A stretch of DNA of 56,104 nt from Candidatus Borkfalkia avistercoris (GCA_019115995.1 DXCL01000010.1:1-56104), one strand, 5' to 3'; positions 1 to 8,966 are shown, counted from the stretch's first letter. The notes: generated by a model not told the origin, from the letters alone. Made by a program: numbers and translations.

Positions 1-103
1 TCGAGGCGGGCTGCCGCGCCTTTCTGTCCTTTTTGCGCAATGAAGGAAAACTGCCTGCAACGAAATAAAATCTAAAAAATTTTTGCCCATCCCCCTCAAA
101 ACG

Positions 104-132
104 TTTTACTTTTTTGTAAAATCATGTATAAT
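104..132 (+). promoter_or_regulatory. sigma-A type promoter upstream of tRNA-Pro
   Basis: A perfect -10 hexamer TATAAT (127-132) lies 17 bp downstream of TTTTAC (104-109). It is the only good promoter before the tRNA at 217, which implies a precursor with about 75 nt of 5' leader. Bases 1-103 show no gene or other signal I can support. Confidence 0.6.
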
Positions 133-216
133 ATATTATGCTGTTTTTGTACGGGCTTCCGTTGCGGATCGAGATAAAAGTAATTGCGGTCATCAGCGAA
201 AGAGAACATACAAACT

Positions 217-293
217 CGAGGTGTAGCGCAGTTTGGTAGCGCGCTTGGTTAGGGACCAAGAGGTCGTGGGTTCAAGTCCCGTCACCTCGACCA
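217..293 (+). tRNA. tRNA-Pro, anticodon AGG
   Basis: A complete cloverleaf can be read: acceptor arm CGAGGTG pairs with CACCTCG and is followed by an A discriminator and an encoded CCA. The D-arm sequence GTAGCGCAGTTTGGTAGC is typical of tRNA-Pro. The anticodon stem CTTGG/CCAAG encloses the loop TTAGGGA, giving anticodon AGG (codon CCU), and the T arm is GTGGGTTCAAGTCCCGT. The encoded CCA and 77-nt length fit a functional bacterial tRNA. It lies about 320 bp from a phage capsid fragment, which fits the common use of tRNA genes as prophage integration sites. Confidence 0.95.
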
Positions 294-321
294 TGATTGC
301 AGACGAAAAGGCTGCAAGACA

Positions 322-361
322 AAAAAACCATGAAAAACAATGTGTTTTTCATGGTTTTTTG
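322..361 (+). terminator. intrinsic terminator after tRNA-Pro
   Basis: An 18-bp perfect stem (322-339 with 343-360) closes on a 3-nt loop and ends in a T run. It sits about 30 nt after the tRNA and would end its transcript. The A-run on the 5' side makes it potentially bidirectional. Confidence 0.8.
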
Positions 362-611
362 CTATTTAAGCGGCAAAAAAGAGTATTTTTGAAAAGTGGA
401 GCAAAGATAAAATTTTATGGCTGCTTTTTTGCAGATTATCAGAAAAACAGGATTTGAACCAACGATAATTTCAAAATAGCAAAAGCGAATACGGGAGATT
501 ATACGGAAACTCTGTGACAAGAAGAAAGTGTAAATAATCGAGACAGAGGCGTTTCCAGATCATATCAGGTTGTTTGAGAATGGGTTTGGTATTGTACCGG
601 ATTCAGTCCTT
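362..611. other. intergenic stretch, no gene recognised
   Basis: This 250-bp stretch is AT-rich and has no convincing reading frame, promoter or repeat. A short T-arm-like match on the minus strand (448-460) cannot be folded into a tRNA. It probably belongs to the decayed DNA around the phage fragment that follows. Confidence 0.5.
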
Positions 612-1100
612 TTAATCTGAGAGATATACAAGGGCGATATGCTTCCATGTGTTGAAACCGACACCGAAACGGCAGTACCCATTCCAGAAGTAGTTGCGCG
701 TGTGCTTGTCGATGTCGCTCGTGATGTCGAGCGGGACACGGTTGTAGAACATATTGCCGAGCAGGTTTTCGTTTGCCTCTTTCGACATAACCATAAACCT
801 GTCGTCGGTCGTCTCCCAGCCGTCGAGGACGACGAGCGTCCAATTCCCGTACTGCGTGTTGATGTCGTTGTAGTCGCTGCCGACCGTGCGCTCGGAGCCG
901 ATGACTTTCTTCATCATGTTTTCGAGCTTCGGGCGATTGCAGGGAACGACCACGATGTCGGCGACGTACTCCATGACCTCGCCGTTTTCGTCCTTGAAGT
1001 TGCGCACCTTGTTGGCGAGGACGCCGAGAGCCTCTTCGAGCGTAGCTGCGGAATCGGTGATCGTGCCGTAGTAGTAGTTGCGGTAAGCGAGGATATTTCC
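612..1100 (-). pseudogene. phage major capsid protein, C-terminal fragment
   Basis: Read on the minus strand from about 1100 to the stop at 612-614, about 160 residues resemble the C-terminal part of a tailed-phage major capsid protein. Recognisable pieces are VADIVVVPCNRPKLENMM, ERTVGSDYNDINTQYGNWTL, FMVMSKEANENLLGN and YFWNGYCRFGVGFNTWKHIA; the match is by recall of that family, not by a search. The frame stays open beyond 1100 only because it runs antisense to the next gene, so there is no real start. No other phage gene is present. It reads as a prophage remnant, or an assembly chimera, joined at about 1100 to a host gene in the opposite orientation. Confidence 0.7.
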
Positions 1101-1943
1101 ATTACGACCTCCTCGGTGAACGACAGGGATTACGACGCGTCGGCGCCCTATTATTACATCGTTTTCGAGGGGAAAAACGGGCAGATGACGTACGTAAGCG
1201 CCGCGCTGAGCGATTTCGATACGGAATTTTCTTCCGTTACGGCGAGCCTCTCCGCAGGCGAAAGCGGCGCGGTGCTCACCGTAGCCGGAACGGCGAAAAA
1301 TGCCGGTTACGTTGCGGCGGCGCACAGCGCGAGCGGCGAGCTCGTTCTCGGCGGCGAGGCGTGCGATGCGGGAGAGTTCAGCGTAACGTGCGACCTTTCG
1401 CAGATGACGGAGCCGGGTATTTGGTACGATGTACGCCTTTACAACCTCTATACCGGGCAGCGGTTCGACCTTGCGTCCTCCTGTGCACAGACATCGGGAG
1501 AGATAGAGGTCGGAGACAGGATTTATTCCTTCCAGGTTTACGACGATCTGTTGAAGGTCACATATTCGGAAAAGCGCGGAGACGCTTCCGACGTGATCGG
1601 CGATCTCACTATGACGCTTATCGCCGAAGACGGTACGCCGTATCTGACGATCTCGGGTACGGCGGAGGAAGGGATCGCTCTCTCGGCTGCGATTTGCACC
1701 GACAATGCGCAGGTCGTTTCCGCACAGAATGCGGGAACGGGCGGCACCGTATCGATCAGGATCGATCTTTCCGCACTCACCATAGCGGGGAGATGGTACG
1801 ACCTGATCATAACGGCGGACGGCGCGGAATACGACGTGTATTCTTCTTCCGCTTCCCTGAACGGGCAGATCTATGCGAACGGACATATCTATAATTTTCA
1901 GGATTGGGAAGGCGTCGTAAAAGTCGCCTGCGACCCGACGTAA
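1101..1943 (+). pseudogene. 5'-truncated beta-sandwich repeat protein (surface/lipoprotein type)
   Basis: From about 1101 the plus strand encodes 280 residues ending at TAA 1941-1943. They contain at least two copies of the repeat seen in the large lipoprotein at 3369, with the pattern LTVAGTA...DLSQMTEPGIWYDVRLY and LTISGTAEEG...AGRWYDLII. There is no start codon, signal peptide or ribosome binding site at the left edge; the frame simply continues into antisense capsid sequence. The gene has therefore lost its 5' end at the phage junction. Its stop lies 17 bp before the GH30 start, so it was probably the upstream member of the same glycan-use operon. Confidence 0.7.
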
Positions 1944-1960
1944 TAAGTGAGGAGATTTCT

Positions 1961-3298
1961 ATGAAGATCATTCGCTCGTCCGCAAGGACGAAAAAGGTGT
2001 GGGAAGAGATTGCATACCGTGACTGCGGCGAGTTTGACCGCGACGCGCCGACGGTCGTCGTGGATACCTCGCAGAAGTTCCAGACGCACTGCGGATTCGG
2101 CGGCGCGCTCACCGAAAGCACGGGGGCCGCTCTTTCCAAAGCGACGGAAAAAGACCGCCGCCGCGTACTGGAAAATTACTATTCGAAAGAGGGACTCAAC
2201 TACAATCTCGGCAGGATCAGCGTGCATTCCAACGATTTCAGCCTGGGCAACTATACCTATGTGAGCGCGGAAGACAGGGAGCTTTCCACCTTTTCGCTGG
2301 AAAGGGACGAACGTTTCGTCCTTCCCCTCGTAAGGGAGGCTCTGTCGATCCGCAAACTCGAGCTTTTAAGCTCCGCGTGGAGCCCGCCCGCCTGGATGAA
2401 GACGAACGGAGACATGAATTACGGCGGCAGGCTGCGCAAAGACTGCTACGGGGTATGGGCAGATTATTATGTTCGCTTTTTGCTGGAACTCAGAAAGCAG
2501 GGTATAGAAGTTTCCATGCTCACGGCGCAGAACGAGCCGGAGGCGGTACAGCTTTGGGATTCGTGCAATTTTACCGCGGAAGAGGAGGCGGATTTTCTCG
2601 AAAATCACCTGATCCCCCGCTTGGACGAAAACGGGCTCGGCAATGTGAAGATCCTGATCTGGGATCATAACCGCGACCGCGTTGTGCGACGTGCGTCTGT
2701 AACGCTTGCGGGCGAAAAACTGCGCAAGCGCGTATGGGGCGTAGGGTATCATTGGTATGTGAGCTGCGAGCACGGCAATCTTTCCGCTCTGCACGCACTC
2801 TTTCCGGAAAAGCACATTTTGCTCACAGAATCGAGCGTGGAGCTCACCAACGCGGCGGAGCAGGGCAGCGAGCAGGCAAGCGGCAAATGGGAGCACGCCG
2901 AGCGTTATGCCCGCCAGATGATCCATGACTTCAACAATTTCAGCGAGGGTTGGATCGACTGGAACATGGTGCTCGACGAGGAGGGCGGCCCTAACCACGT
3001 GAGCAACTTCTGCGACGCGCATGTAACGGTGAACGGCAAAACGGGAGAAGTGACGTACAATCCTTCCTTTTATTACGTCGGGCATTTTTCCCGCTATATC
3101 CTGCCGGGCGCGCGCCGCATGCTTTGCCTCAACGACGAGGAAAAGGATCTGCATACCTGCGCATATGAGAATCCAGACGGTTCGCGCGTTGCGGTCATCT
3201 TGAATACCGACTGGGTCAAGAAGATCGCCTTTATCGCAGACGGGAAAGGGTGCAACATCACGCTCCCGCCCCGCTCGATCGTAACGGTGCTGTTTTAG
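1961..3298 (+). CDS. GH30-family glycoside hydrolase (glucosylceramidase-like), intracellular
   Basis: This 445-residue protein has the GH30 layout: a (beta/alpha)8 barrel with FGGALTEST near residue 46, SAWSPPAWMKTN near 140, the acid/base glutamate in TAQNEPE (E192) and the nucleophile in LLTESSVE (E290), followed by a beta domain ending LPPRSIVTVLF. GH30 enzymes are retaining beta-glycosidases acting on beta-glucosides, beta-1,6-glucans or related glycans; the exact substrate cannot be read here. I chose ATG 1961 over an upstream in-frame start at 1904 because GAGGAG precedes it and the extension overlaps the previous gene. No signal peptide is present, so it probably works in the cytoplasm on imported oligosaccharides. 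Confidence 0.88.
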   Translation: MKIIRSSARTKKVWEEIAYRDCGEFDRDAPTVVVDTSQKFQTHCGFGGALTESTGAALSKATEKDRRRVLENYYSKEGLNYNLGRISVHSNDFSLGNYTYVSAEDRELSTFSLERDERFVLPLVREALSIRKLELLSSAWSPPAWMKTNGDMNYGGRLRKDCYGVWADYYVRFLLELRKQGIEVSMLTAQNEPEAVQLWDSCNFTAEEEADFLENHLIPRLDENGLGNVKILIWDHNRDRVVRRASVTLAGEKLRKRVWGVGYHWYVSCEHGNLSALHALFPEKHILLTESSVELTNAAEQGSEQASGKWEHAERYARQMIHDFNNFSEGWIDWNMVLDEEGGPNHVSNFCDAHVTVNGKTGEVTYNPSFYYVGHFSRYILPGARRMLCLNDEEKDLHTCAYENPDGSRVAVILNTDWVKKIAFIADGKGCNITLPPRSIVTVLF

Positions 3299-3311
3299 GC
3301 AACAAAACGGG

Positions 3312-3337
3312 ACGAACGCGCATTCCCGCGCGTTCGT
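3312..3337 (+). terminator. hairpin between GH30 and SGNH lipoprotein genes
   Basis: A 10-bp perfect stem ACGAACGCGC/GCGCGTTCGT with a 6-nt loop is followed after 12 nt by a short T run. It could attenuate transcription or protect the upstream message rather than end it completely, since no separate promoter is evident before 3369. Confidence 0.5.
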
Positions 3338-3368
3338 GCCGAAATAATTTTTAGGAGGAACAGGGAAA

Positions 3369-6300
3369 ATGAAGGCAAAAAGAGCGCTTTTGATCGTGCT
3401 TACCGTTTTGCTCGCTCTGTCGGCGGCGATCGCTCTGGCCGCATGCGGCGGCGATCCGTCAGAAACGGGAACGAAGTACACGGTTACCTATGCAAACGGC
3501 GCGGCCGACGCGACGGGCGATACGCCCGCTTCGCAGAGCTATGAAGAGGGCGAGACCTTTACGCTCCTGCCTGCGGACACGTTTACGCGCGCGGGGTATA
3601 CGTTCAGCTCTTGGAGCGACGGGTCGAATACGTACGAGGCGGGCGCAACGTATACGATGCCCGCGCATAACGTCACTTTTACGGCGCAGTGGACGGCAGA
3701 CGGCTCGACGCCGGACGACGGCGAGGAAGACCTGCCCACGCTCACCGAGCTGAGCGCCGATTTTTACGATTCCGACAACTGGGTGTATATGACCAATGAT
3801 GACGGCGAGTCTTTGGACGGCGGAGAGGTCGCATATTCCCTTTCGGACGGCTCCATCAAATTTCACCGTGCGAATCAGGCGATCGAGGTCGGAGACCTTA
3901 CGAATACCACGGTCTCGTTTATGCTTAAAGGTACGAACGATTGGAGCATCTGGTTTAATTCCAGCTCGATAGACAACACGGTAAATTCAAGCTACCGCCT
4001 TGCCTATGCATACAGCGGGCTGCGCATCGCACTTTCCACCGCGCCCGAATCCGCGGCGGCGGCGATCGTCAATACCGATTACGAAAAGGGCGAATGGAAC
4101 CGCTTTGACATCGTATTTTCTACCGAGGACGGCGTTTGCGAGATCAAGGTCTACGTGAACGGCAAGCGCGCGGAACTGGCAACTTCCGGATCCGTAGAGG
4201 GCGTTACGGTGGAAAACAACGTGATGCGCCATGTTCAGCCCGAAGGCTTTACCACGGGCAATTATATGGCGGTCAAGGTCTGGGAGGCGAATAACTACGT
4301 ACAGCTCAAACCCGTTTCCGCGTCGGAAAACGCAGACGTGCCCGTCATCGCGTGCATCGGCGCTTCCATTACGGAGGGCGCTGGCGCGGACAACTTCTAT
4401 ACCGAAAGCTATCCCGCGCAGTTGCAGCAGGCGCTCGGGAACAGTTATAACGTCCTGAACTTCGGCAACAGCGGCAAAACGGTGCGCACGGATCTCACGG
4501 AAAACGGTTCGAGCGTTGCCTGGCTGGATCAGCCGCAGTGGGAGGGCGTGCAGGCGGTCGTGCCCGATATTGCGATCATAAACATGGGCACAAACGATTC
4601 CAAAACGTCGAACGACCCCGCTACAACGAGCGAAAATTTCGAGGCGGCGTACAGAAATCTTCTCGATCTGCTTTGGCAGGTGAATCCGGATATGCAGATA
4701 TATATCTGCACCGTTCCGTATGCGTATACGGATATTTGGGACATCAACAACGACAACATCGCGAACATCATCGCGCCCGTGCAGAGAAAACTCGCACAGG
4801 AATTTTCGGATAAATGCACCCTCATCGATCTGTACGAATACAGCCAGAACAAATCCATGCTTTTCGGAGATGGGGTACACCCCAACACGACGGGCTATGC
4901 GATGTTCGTGGAGATCATCAAAACGGCGCTTTTGGAGGGCGGCGAAGCGCTTACGGACGAATTCATCGCCGACATCGACAGCAGATATAACGACGTTGTA
5001 TCCGACTTTACGGCAACGATCGAGGCTTCCGGCGGGCAGATCGAGCTCACCGTGTCTGGCAGCACGACTCTTGCAGACGGCAGCAGCGGCGTCGAGATCT
5101 ACGTCGGCACGGGCGAGGATAACGAAAATTACTTCCCTGCGACCGTTTCCGGCGGCCGATTCAGTGCGACCATTGATTTTTCGGAGCTTTCGTTCGTGAG
5201 CGACTGGTACAATGTGCGCGTCTATGTTTACGGCGAGGAAACGAACGGCGCATACGACGGCAGCGGGTATCATATTCTTTTGATGGAGGAGACCGCTTAC
5301 GCCTCCGGAGATACCTTTACGACGGACGACGTGAAGGTGACGCTGCGCACGTGGAGCAGCAATTGGGGCTCTACGCTCAGCTTTACGGTCGGAGAGAACT
5401 ATGTTGTCGACCTTACGGATTCCGTCATTGCGGAGGTAAACGGCAAGCTGACCCTTACCGTGAGCGGCGCCACAAACGATGAGGGGTTGCAGCTGTATGT
5501 TGGGCAGCACCCGACTCAGGAAGATGTTTACAGAACTTATCAAAACGTGACTTTCGGCGATAACGGCGCGTTCAGCGTTGCCTTCGACCTCACGTCTATG
5601 CCTGTCGCGCCTTTGGGAAATAACGGCAGCCCCGAATGGTATAACGTACGGCTGTATTTCAGCGACGGCACCTATTTCGTCGTGCCTCTTGCCGAAACGA
5701 CGGACGGAACGGACGCGCTCGTTTCGGGGGACGTTTTCTACTGCGACACTACTAAAATCACCATCGTTACATGGACGGACGGCGATGTCGGAACGCTCAG
5801 TTTTCAGGTTGCCGAATACGACGGGTCTTTTGTGCCGGAAGCTGAGATCACGTCCGCAAAAATAGAGGAAACGGAAGGGCAGATCTTGCTGACCGTGAGC
5901 GGAACGACGAACGATGAGGGTATTCGCCTGTATGTCGGTAACGACGAAGACACGGCGGCATATTATCATGCTATCACCGTAACGGAAGGAACTTTTACGA
6001 TTTCTTTCGATCTTGCTTCGCTTGAAGCCGGAAGCGGTTGGTATAACGTCCGCATTTATTATAACGAAGAATTTTACCTGGCCGGCAATACGAATTACGA
6101 AACGGTACTCTATACCGACGTTGTGAATGGTTCAAACGAAGAAGTGCAGCTCGACGACGTATTTTACGGAACGGGCAAAGCGGTAACGATCAAAACGTGG
6201 GGAAACTATAATTTGCTGAGCCTGTTGGTGGAGGAGCATGACGAGACGGCCGCATCGGTCACCGTTCAGTCTGTCGGCTTTGAAGACGGCTATTTGGTGG

Positions 6301-6974
6301 TGAGCGGCACGGCAACGGGGGTAGATGATTTGGATATTTATCTGATCAATACAAACGTTGAAGGGAGTCTGAATAATTCGGTAAAAGCGGAGATCGTAGA
6401 CGGCACGTTTACCGTGAGGTTGTCTTTGGCGACGATAGCGGGTTTCGGGCAGACGAATATTCCGTTCAATCTTCGCTATACGATCGAAGACGGCTCTACG
6501 ATCAATGTTTCTCCGGGAGAACTTGTACAGGCACAGATGTGTTGGTTTGAAGGATACGGGTATTTGGTCGGTACAAACGGCGACTGCGTTGCTGTGCGGT
6601 ATTTCGATGATGTCGTTATACAGTCAATAAGCTTTGAAGACGGAGAATTTGTTGTTACCGGCATGGCGGGAGACGCCGAATCCCTCGATATCTACCTCAT
6701 CAATACGAATGTAAGCGCGAGCAGCGACAATTATGTGTCGGCGGAACTCGACGAGGACGGGAATTTTACGGTTCGTCTGTCTTTGGATACGCTCATCGGA
6801 TTTGACCAAAATAATATTCCGTTTAATCTCCGATATGTGATTGACGGCGGCTCAACAAAGACAAATATTCCGCAGGTTAATCTTGATCTGACGCAGACGC
6901 ATACCTATAATGGTTATAATTTCAGACTTGGCACGAATAACGGTTGTGTTGCCGTATATTATACGGCAGGTTGA
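3369..6974 (+). CDS. large lipoprotein: InlB-type repeat, SGNH/GDSL esterase domain, beta-sandwich repeats
   Basis: The 1,201 residues begin with a lipoprotein signal peptide (lipobox LAAC, Cys26). Residues about 37-108 form an InlB B-type repeat (GYTFSSWSDG...YTMPAHNVTFTAQW). A jelly-roll, LamG-like region (about 120-300) follows, then an SGNH hydrolase at about 325-520 with block I IGASITEG (Ser where GDS is usual), block II NFGNSGKT, block III GTND and block V DGVHPN. Residues 540-1201 hold about five beta-sandwich repeats (LTVSGTTNDEGIRLYVGN, DIYLINTNV...IPFNLRY). SGNH members on glycan-degrading surface proteins are often acetyl-xylan or acetyl-glycan esterases; that role is inferred. 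It is anchored outside the membrane, downstream of GH30. AGGAGG lies at 3353. Confidence 0.85.
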   Translation: MKAKRALLIVLTVLLALSAAIALAACGGDPSETGTKYTVTYANGAADATGDTPASQSYEEGETFTLLPADTFTRAGYTFSSWSDGSNTYEAGATYTMPAHNVTFTAQWTADGSTPDDGEEDLPTLTELSADFYDSDNWVYMTNDDGESLDGGEVAYSLSDGSIKFHRANQAIEVGDLTNTTVSFMLKGTNDWSIWFNSSSIDNTVNSSYRLAYAYSGLRIALSTAPESAAAAIVNTDYEKGEWNRFDIVFSTEDGVCEIKVYVNGKRAELATSGSVEGVTVENNVMRHVQPEGFTTGNYMAVKVWEANNYVQLKPVSASENADVPVIACIGASITEGAGADNFYTESYPAQLQQALGNSYNVLNFGNSGKTVRTDLTENGSSVAWLDQPQWEGVQAVVPDIAIINMGTNDSKTSNDPATTSENFEAAYRNLLDLLWQVNPDMQIYICTVPYAYTDIWDINNDNIANIIAPVQRKLAQEFSDKCTLIDLYEYSQNKSMLFGDGVHPNTTGYAMFVEIIKTALLEGGEALTDEFIADIDSRYNDVVSDFTATIEASGGQIELTVSGSTTLADGSSGVEIYVGTGEDNENYFPATVSGGRFSATIDFSELSFVSDWYNVRVYVYGEETNGAYDGSGYHILLMEETAYASGDTFTTDDVKVTLRTWSSNWGSTLSFTVGENYVVDLTDSVIAEVNGKLTLTVSGATNDEGLQLYVGQHPTQEDVYRTYQNVTFGDNGAFSVAFDLTSMPVAPLGNNGSPEWYNVRLYFSDGTYFVVPLAETTDGTDALVSGDVFYCDTTKITIVTWTDGDVGTLSFQVAEYDGSFVPEAEITSAKIEETEGQILLTVSGTTNDEGIRLYVGNDEDTAAYYHAITVTEGTFTISFDLASLEAGSGWYNVRIYYNEEFYLAGNTNYETVLYTDVVNGSNEEVQLDDVFYGTGKAVTIKTWGNYNLLSLLVEEHDETAASVTVQSVGFEDGYLVVSGTATGVDDLDIYLINTNVEGSLNNSVKAEIVDGTFTVRLSLATIAGFGQTNIPFNLRYTIEDGSTINVSPGELVQAQMCWFEGYGYLVGTNGDCVAVRYFDDVVIQSISFEDGEFVVTGMAGDAESLDIYLINTNVSASSDNYVSAELDEDGNFTVRLSLDTLIGFDQNNIPFNLRYVIDGGSTKTNIPQVNLDLTQTHTYNGYNFRLGTNNGCVAVYYTAG

Positions 6975-6995
6975 TCTGTTGCTCTAAAACGCAAA

Positions 6996-7030
6996 AGGGC
7001 GCGCTGAAAGGCGCGCCCTGAATTTTTTTT
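6996..7030 (+). terminator. intrinsic terminator after the SGNH lipoprotein
   Basis: The stem AGGGCGCGC/GCGCGCCCT (6996-7004 with 7011-7019) has a 6-nt loop and is followed by a run of eight T. It closes the glycan-related transcription unit. Confidence 0.9.
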
Positions 7031-7050
7031 AAATTTGTATATGCATATGC

Positions 7051-7090
7051 TTGACAAATTGTTCATAGTGTATATAATGTATATATACAG
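7051..7090 (+). promoter_or_regulatory. promoter with overlapping YtrA-type operator
   Basis: A consensus -35 TTGACA (7051-7056) and -10 TATAAT (7073-7078) are 16 bp apart. An imperfect inverted repeat GTGTATATA-N5-TATATACAG (7068-7090) covers the -10 and the start site. Its GTGTATAT arms resemble operators of YtrA-subfamily GntR repressors, so the operon is probably autorepressed by the first gene. Confidence 0.75.
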
Positions 7091-7109
7091 TTAACACATG
7101 GAGAAGTAA

Positions 7110-7490
7110 ATGAACGTAATCGTAAGCAATGCGAGCGACAAGCCCATTTACGAGCAGATATACACCCAGATCAAGGGTGCGATCCTGCGCGGAGAGGCAA
7201 AGGAGGGGGAGGCGCTTCCTTCGATACGCGCTCTGGCGAAGGAGCTTCGCATCAGCGTGATCACGACCAAACGCGCCTTCGACGATCTGGAGCGGGACGG
7301 CTTTATCTGCACCGTGCAGGGCAAGGGCAGCTTTGTTGCGGCAAAAAACAAGGAACTCATACGGGAAGAACACCTGAAACAGGCGGAGGAGAAGCTTGCC
7401 GAGGGCGTGGAGATCGCCCGTTCGGGCGGCATTTCGAAAGAGGAAATAGAAGAGATGTTCCGTTTGATCTTGCAAGGAGAGGAAAGATGA
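7110..7490 (+). CDS. GntR-family transcriptional regulator, YtrA subfamily
   Basis: This 126-residue protein has the winged helix-turn-helix typical of GntR proteins at residues about 10-75 (KPIYEQIYTQIKGAILRGEA, then LPSIRALAKELRISVITTKR and FICTVQGKGSFVA). Only a short alpha-helical C-terminus follows, which is the hallmark of the YtrA subfamily. Members usually repress an ABC transporter operon that they head and are released by cell-envelope stress or antibiotics. GGAGAA precedes ATG 7110. The next gene overlaps the stop by 4 nt, so the three genes form one translationally coupled operon. The inducer is unknown. Confidence 0.9.
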   Translation: MNVIVSNASDKPIYEQIYTQIKGAILRGEAKEGEALPSIRALAKELRISVITTKRAFDDLERDGFICTVQGKGSFVAAKNKELIREEHLKQAEEKLAEGVEIARSGGISKEEIEEMFRLILQGEER

Positions 7491-8335
7491 AAAACAATAT
7501 TTCCATTCGCGCGCTCACCAAAAGGTTTGCGGGGTTTTCCCTCGAAAACGTGAGCCTCAACGTGCCCGCGGGCTACGTGGTCGGCTTTATCGGAGAAAAC
7601 GGCGCGGGCAAGAGCACGACCATTAAAAGCGTGCTCGGACTCGTCAATCCGGACGGCGGCACGATCGAGGTGTTCGGCAAAGATATCCGCGCGCTCACCC
7701 GCGAAGACAAAAACAAGATCGGCGCGGTGCTCGGCGAAAACTGCCTGCCCGAAAATTTAACGGTCAAAGACGTGAGCTGCGTGATGCGGCGCGTCTTTTC
7801 CGCGTGGGACGAGGCGGAATTTTATTCGCTTGCAGACAGGTTCGCTCTGCCTCGGGATAAAAAGATAAAGGATTTTTCCCGCGGCATGCGGCAGAAGGCG
7901 GCGCTGGCGGTCGCCCTCTCGCACGGGGCGGAGCTTCTCGTGCTCGACGAGCCTACGAGCGGGCTCGATCCCGTCGCGCGGGACGAGATTCTGGATATTT
8001 TGTATGATTTTATGCAGAAGGAGAGCCGTTCGGTTTTCATTTCCTCTCACATCGTAACCGACCTGGAAAAGCTTTGCGATTATATCGCCTTTATCCACGA
8101 CGGCAGGCTCGTTTTTATGGAGGAAAAGGACGCGCTTTCGGAAAAGTACGGGATTTTCCGCGGCTCTTCGGAAGAGCTCGGCGCGCTCGGCAGGGAAAGC
8201 GTTGCCGCGTTCATGCGCGGGGATTTCGGCATGAGCGCGCTCGTGTATCGCCGGAAGGTGCCCGCGGGCACTTCGCTCGACAGGGCAAGCGTGGAAGACA
8301 TCATGCTGTATTTTGCAAGGGGTGAAAGAGTATGA
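7487..8335 (+). CDS. ABC transporter ATP-binding protein (YtrB-like)
   Basis: The 282-residue nucleotide-binding protein carries Walker A GENGAGKST (near residue 37), a C-loop SRGMRQK that departs from the usual LSGGQ, Walker B LLVLDEPTSGLD, and the H-loop FISSHIVTDLEKL. It matches the Ytr/Bce-like exporter ATPases in length and has a C-terminal tail of about 60 residues after the H-loop. It should energise the membrane protein encoded next. ATG 7487 overlaps the regulator stop and the gene overlaps the permease start by 4 nt. The substrate is not predictable from sequence. Confidence 0.92.
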   Translation: MKNNISIRALTKRFAGFSLENVSLNVPAGYVVGFIGENGAGKSTTIKSVLGLVNPDGGTIEVFGKDIRALTREDKNKIGAVLGENCLPENLTVKDVSCVMRRVFSAWDEAEFYSLADRFALPRDKKIKDFSRGMRQKAALAVALSHGAELLVLDEPTSGLDPVARDEILDILYDFMQKESRSVFISSHIVTDLEKLCDYIAFIHDGRLVFMEEKDALSEKYGIFRGSSEELGALGRESVAAFMRGDFGMSALVYRRKVPAGTSLDRASVEDIMLYFARGERV

Positions 8336-8937
8336 AGGGCACGTTTTTGAAAGACGTTATCAATTTGAAGGGCCAACTGTTGTATTACGCGGTCGTTATC
8401 GCAGTCTTTTTTGCGGTCGGCGCGGTTTCGGGAAACATCTATTTTTATGCGGGCGTTTCCATATTCTGCGGCGTGGTCGCGCCCCTTTCCGCCATCGCGT
8501 ACGACGAAAAGGACAACTGGGACAAATTTGCGCTCGCTTCCGGCGTAACGAGAAAAGAGCTTGCCGTTTCCCGCTATGCGCTGGGGCTGGCGATCTTTTT
8601 ACCCGTATGGCTCGTTTCCTTCGTGTTTTTTGCCTTTCCCGCTTTCCGCACGGCGGAAAATCTGTATACCGTTCTCACTTTCGGCGGGCTCGGGCTGGCG
8701 GTGATGGACGTGGTCTTGCCGCTCGTGTTCAAAATAGGCGTGGAAAAGGCGCGCGCCGCGTATATCGTGCTGGTGGTCGCGGTCATGGCGCTGTGCATAG
8801 GGGCGGCGTCTTTTATCGGGCTTGCCGGCGGCAGCGCTCCCTTGGTCGGCGCGATCGCCGCGCTCGCGGTCGGCGGGGCGGGACTGCCCGTTTCCCTGTG
8901 CGTTTCTTTGGCGATCTACCGTAAAAAGGACTTCTGA
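8332..8937 (+). CDS. ABC-2 type membrane protein, permease partner of the Ytr-like ATPase
   Basis: The 201-residue protein has about six hydrophobic helices (for example LYYAVVIAVFFAVGAVSG and ALGLAIFLPVWLVSFVFFAF) and a motif YDEKDNWDKFALASGVTR typical of small ABC-2 permeases encoded beside YtrA regulators. It presumably dimerises and pairs with the ATPase upstream. Start ATG 8332 overlaps the ATPase stop. It ends the operon, with a long hairpin at 8967. Confidence 0.85.
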   Translation: MKGTFLKDVINLKGQLLYYAVVIAVFFAVGAVSGNIYFYAGVSIFCGVVAPLSAIAYDEKDNWDKFALASGVTRKELAVSRYALGLAIFLPVWLVSFVFFAFPAFRTAENLYTVLTFGGLGLAVMDVVLPLVFKIGVEKARAAYIVLVVAVMALCIGAASFIGLAGGSAPLVGAIAALAVGGAGLPVSLCVSLAIYRKKDF

Positions 8938-8966
8938 CAGCGATAAAAAGATTTCTGACGGCAATT

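Noticed and set aside
448-460. CAGGATTTGAACC, like the T-arm of a tRNA on the minus strand
   Set aside because: Flanking bases do not pair into a T stem or acceptor stem, and no anticodon arm is found.
639-1100. Left half of a long plus-strand open frame
   Set aside because: It is antisense to the capsid fragment, and its peptide has no domain-like features. Only the part after about 1101 matches the beta-sandwich repeats.
3987-5969. 660-codon minus-strand open frame
   Set aside because: It lies wholly antisense to the SGNH lipoprotein; Arg/Val-rich composition without motifs is typical of shadow frames in this GC-rich DNA.
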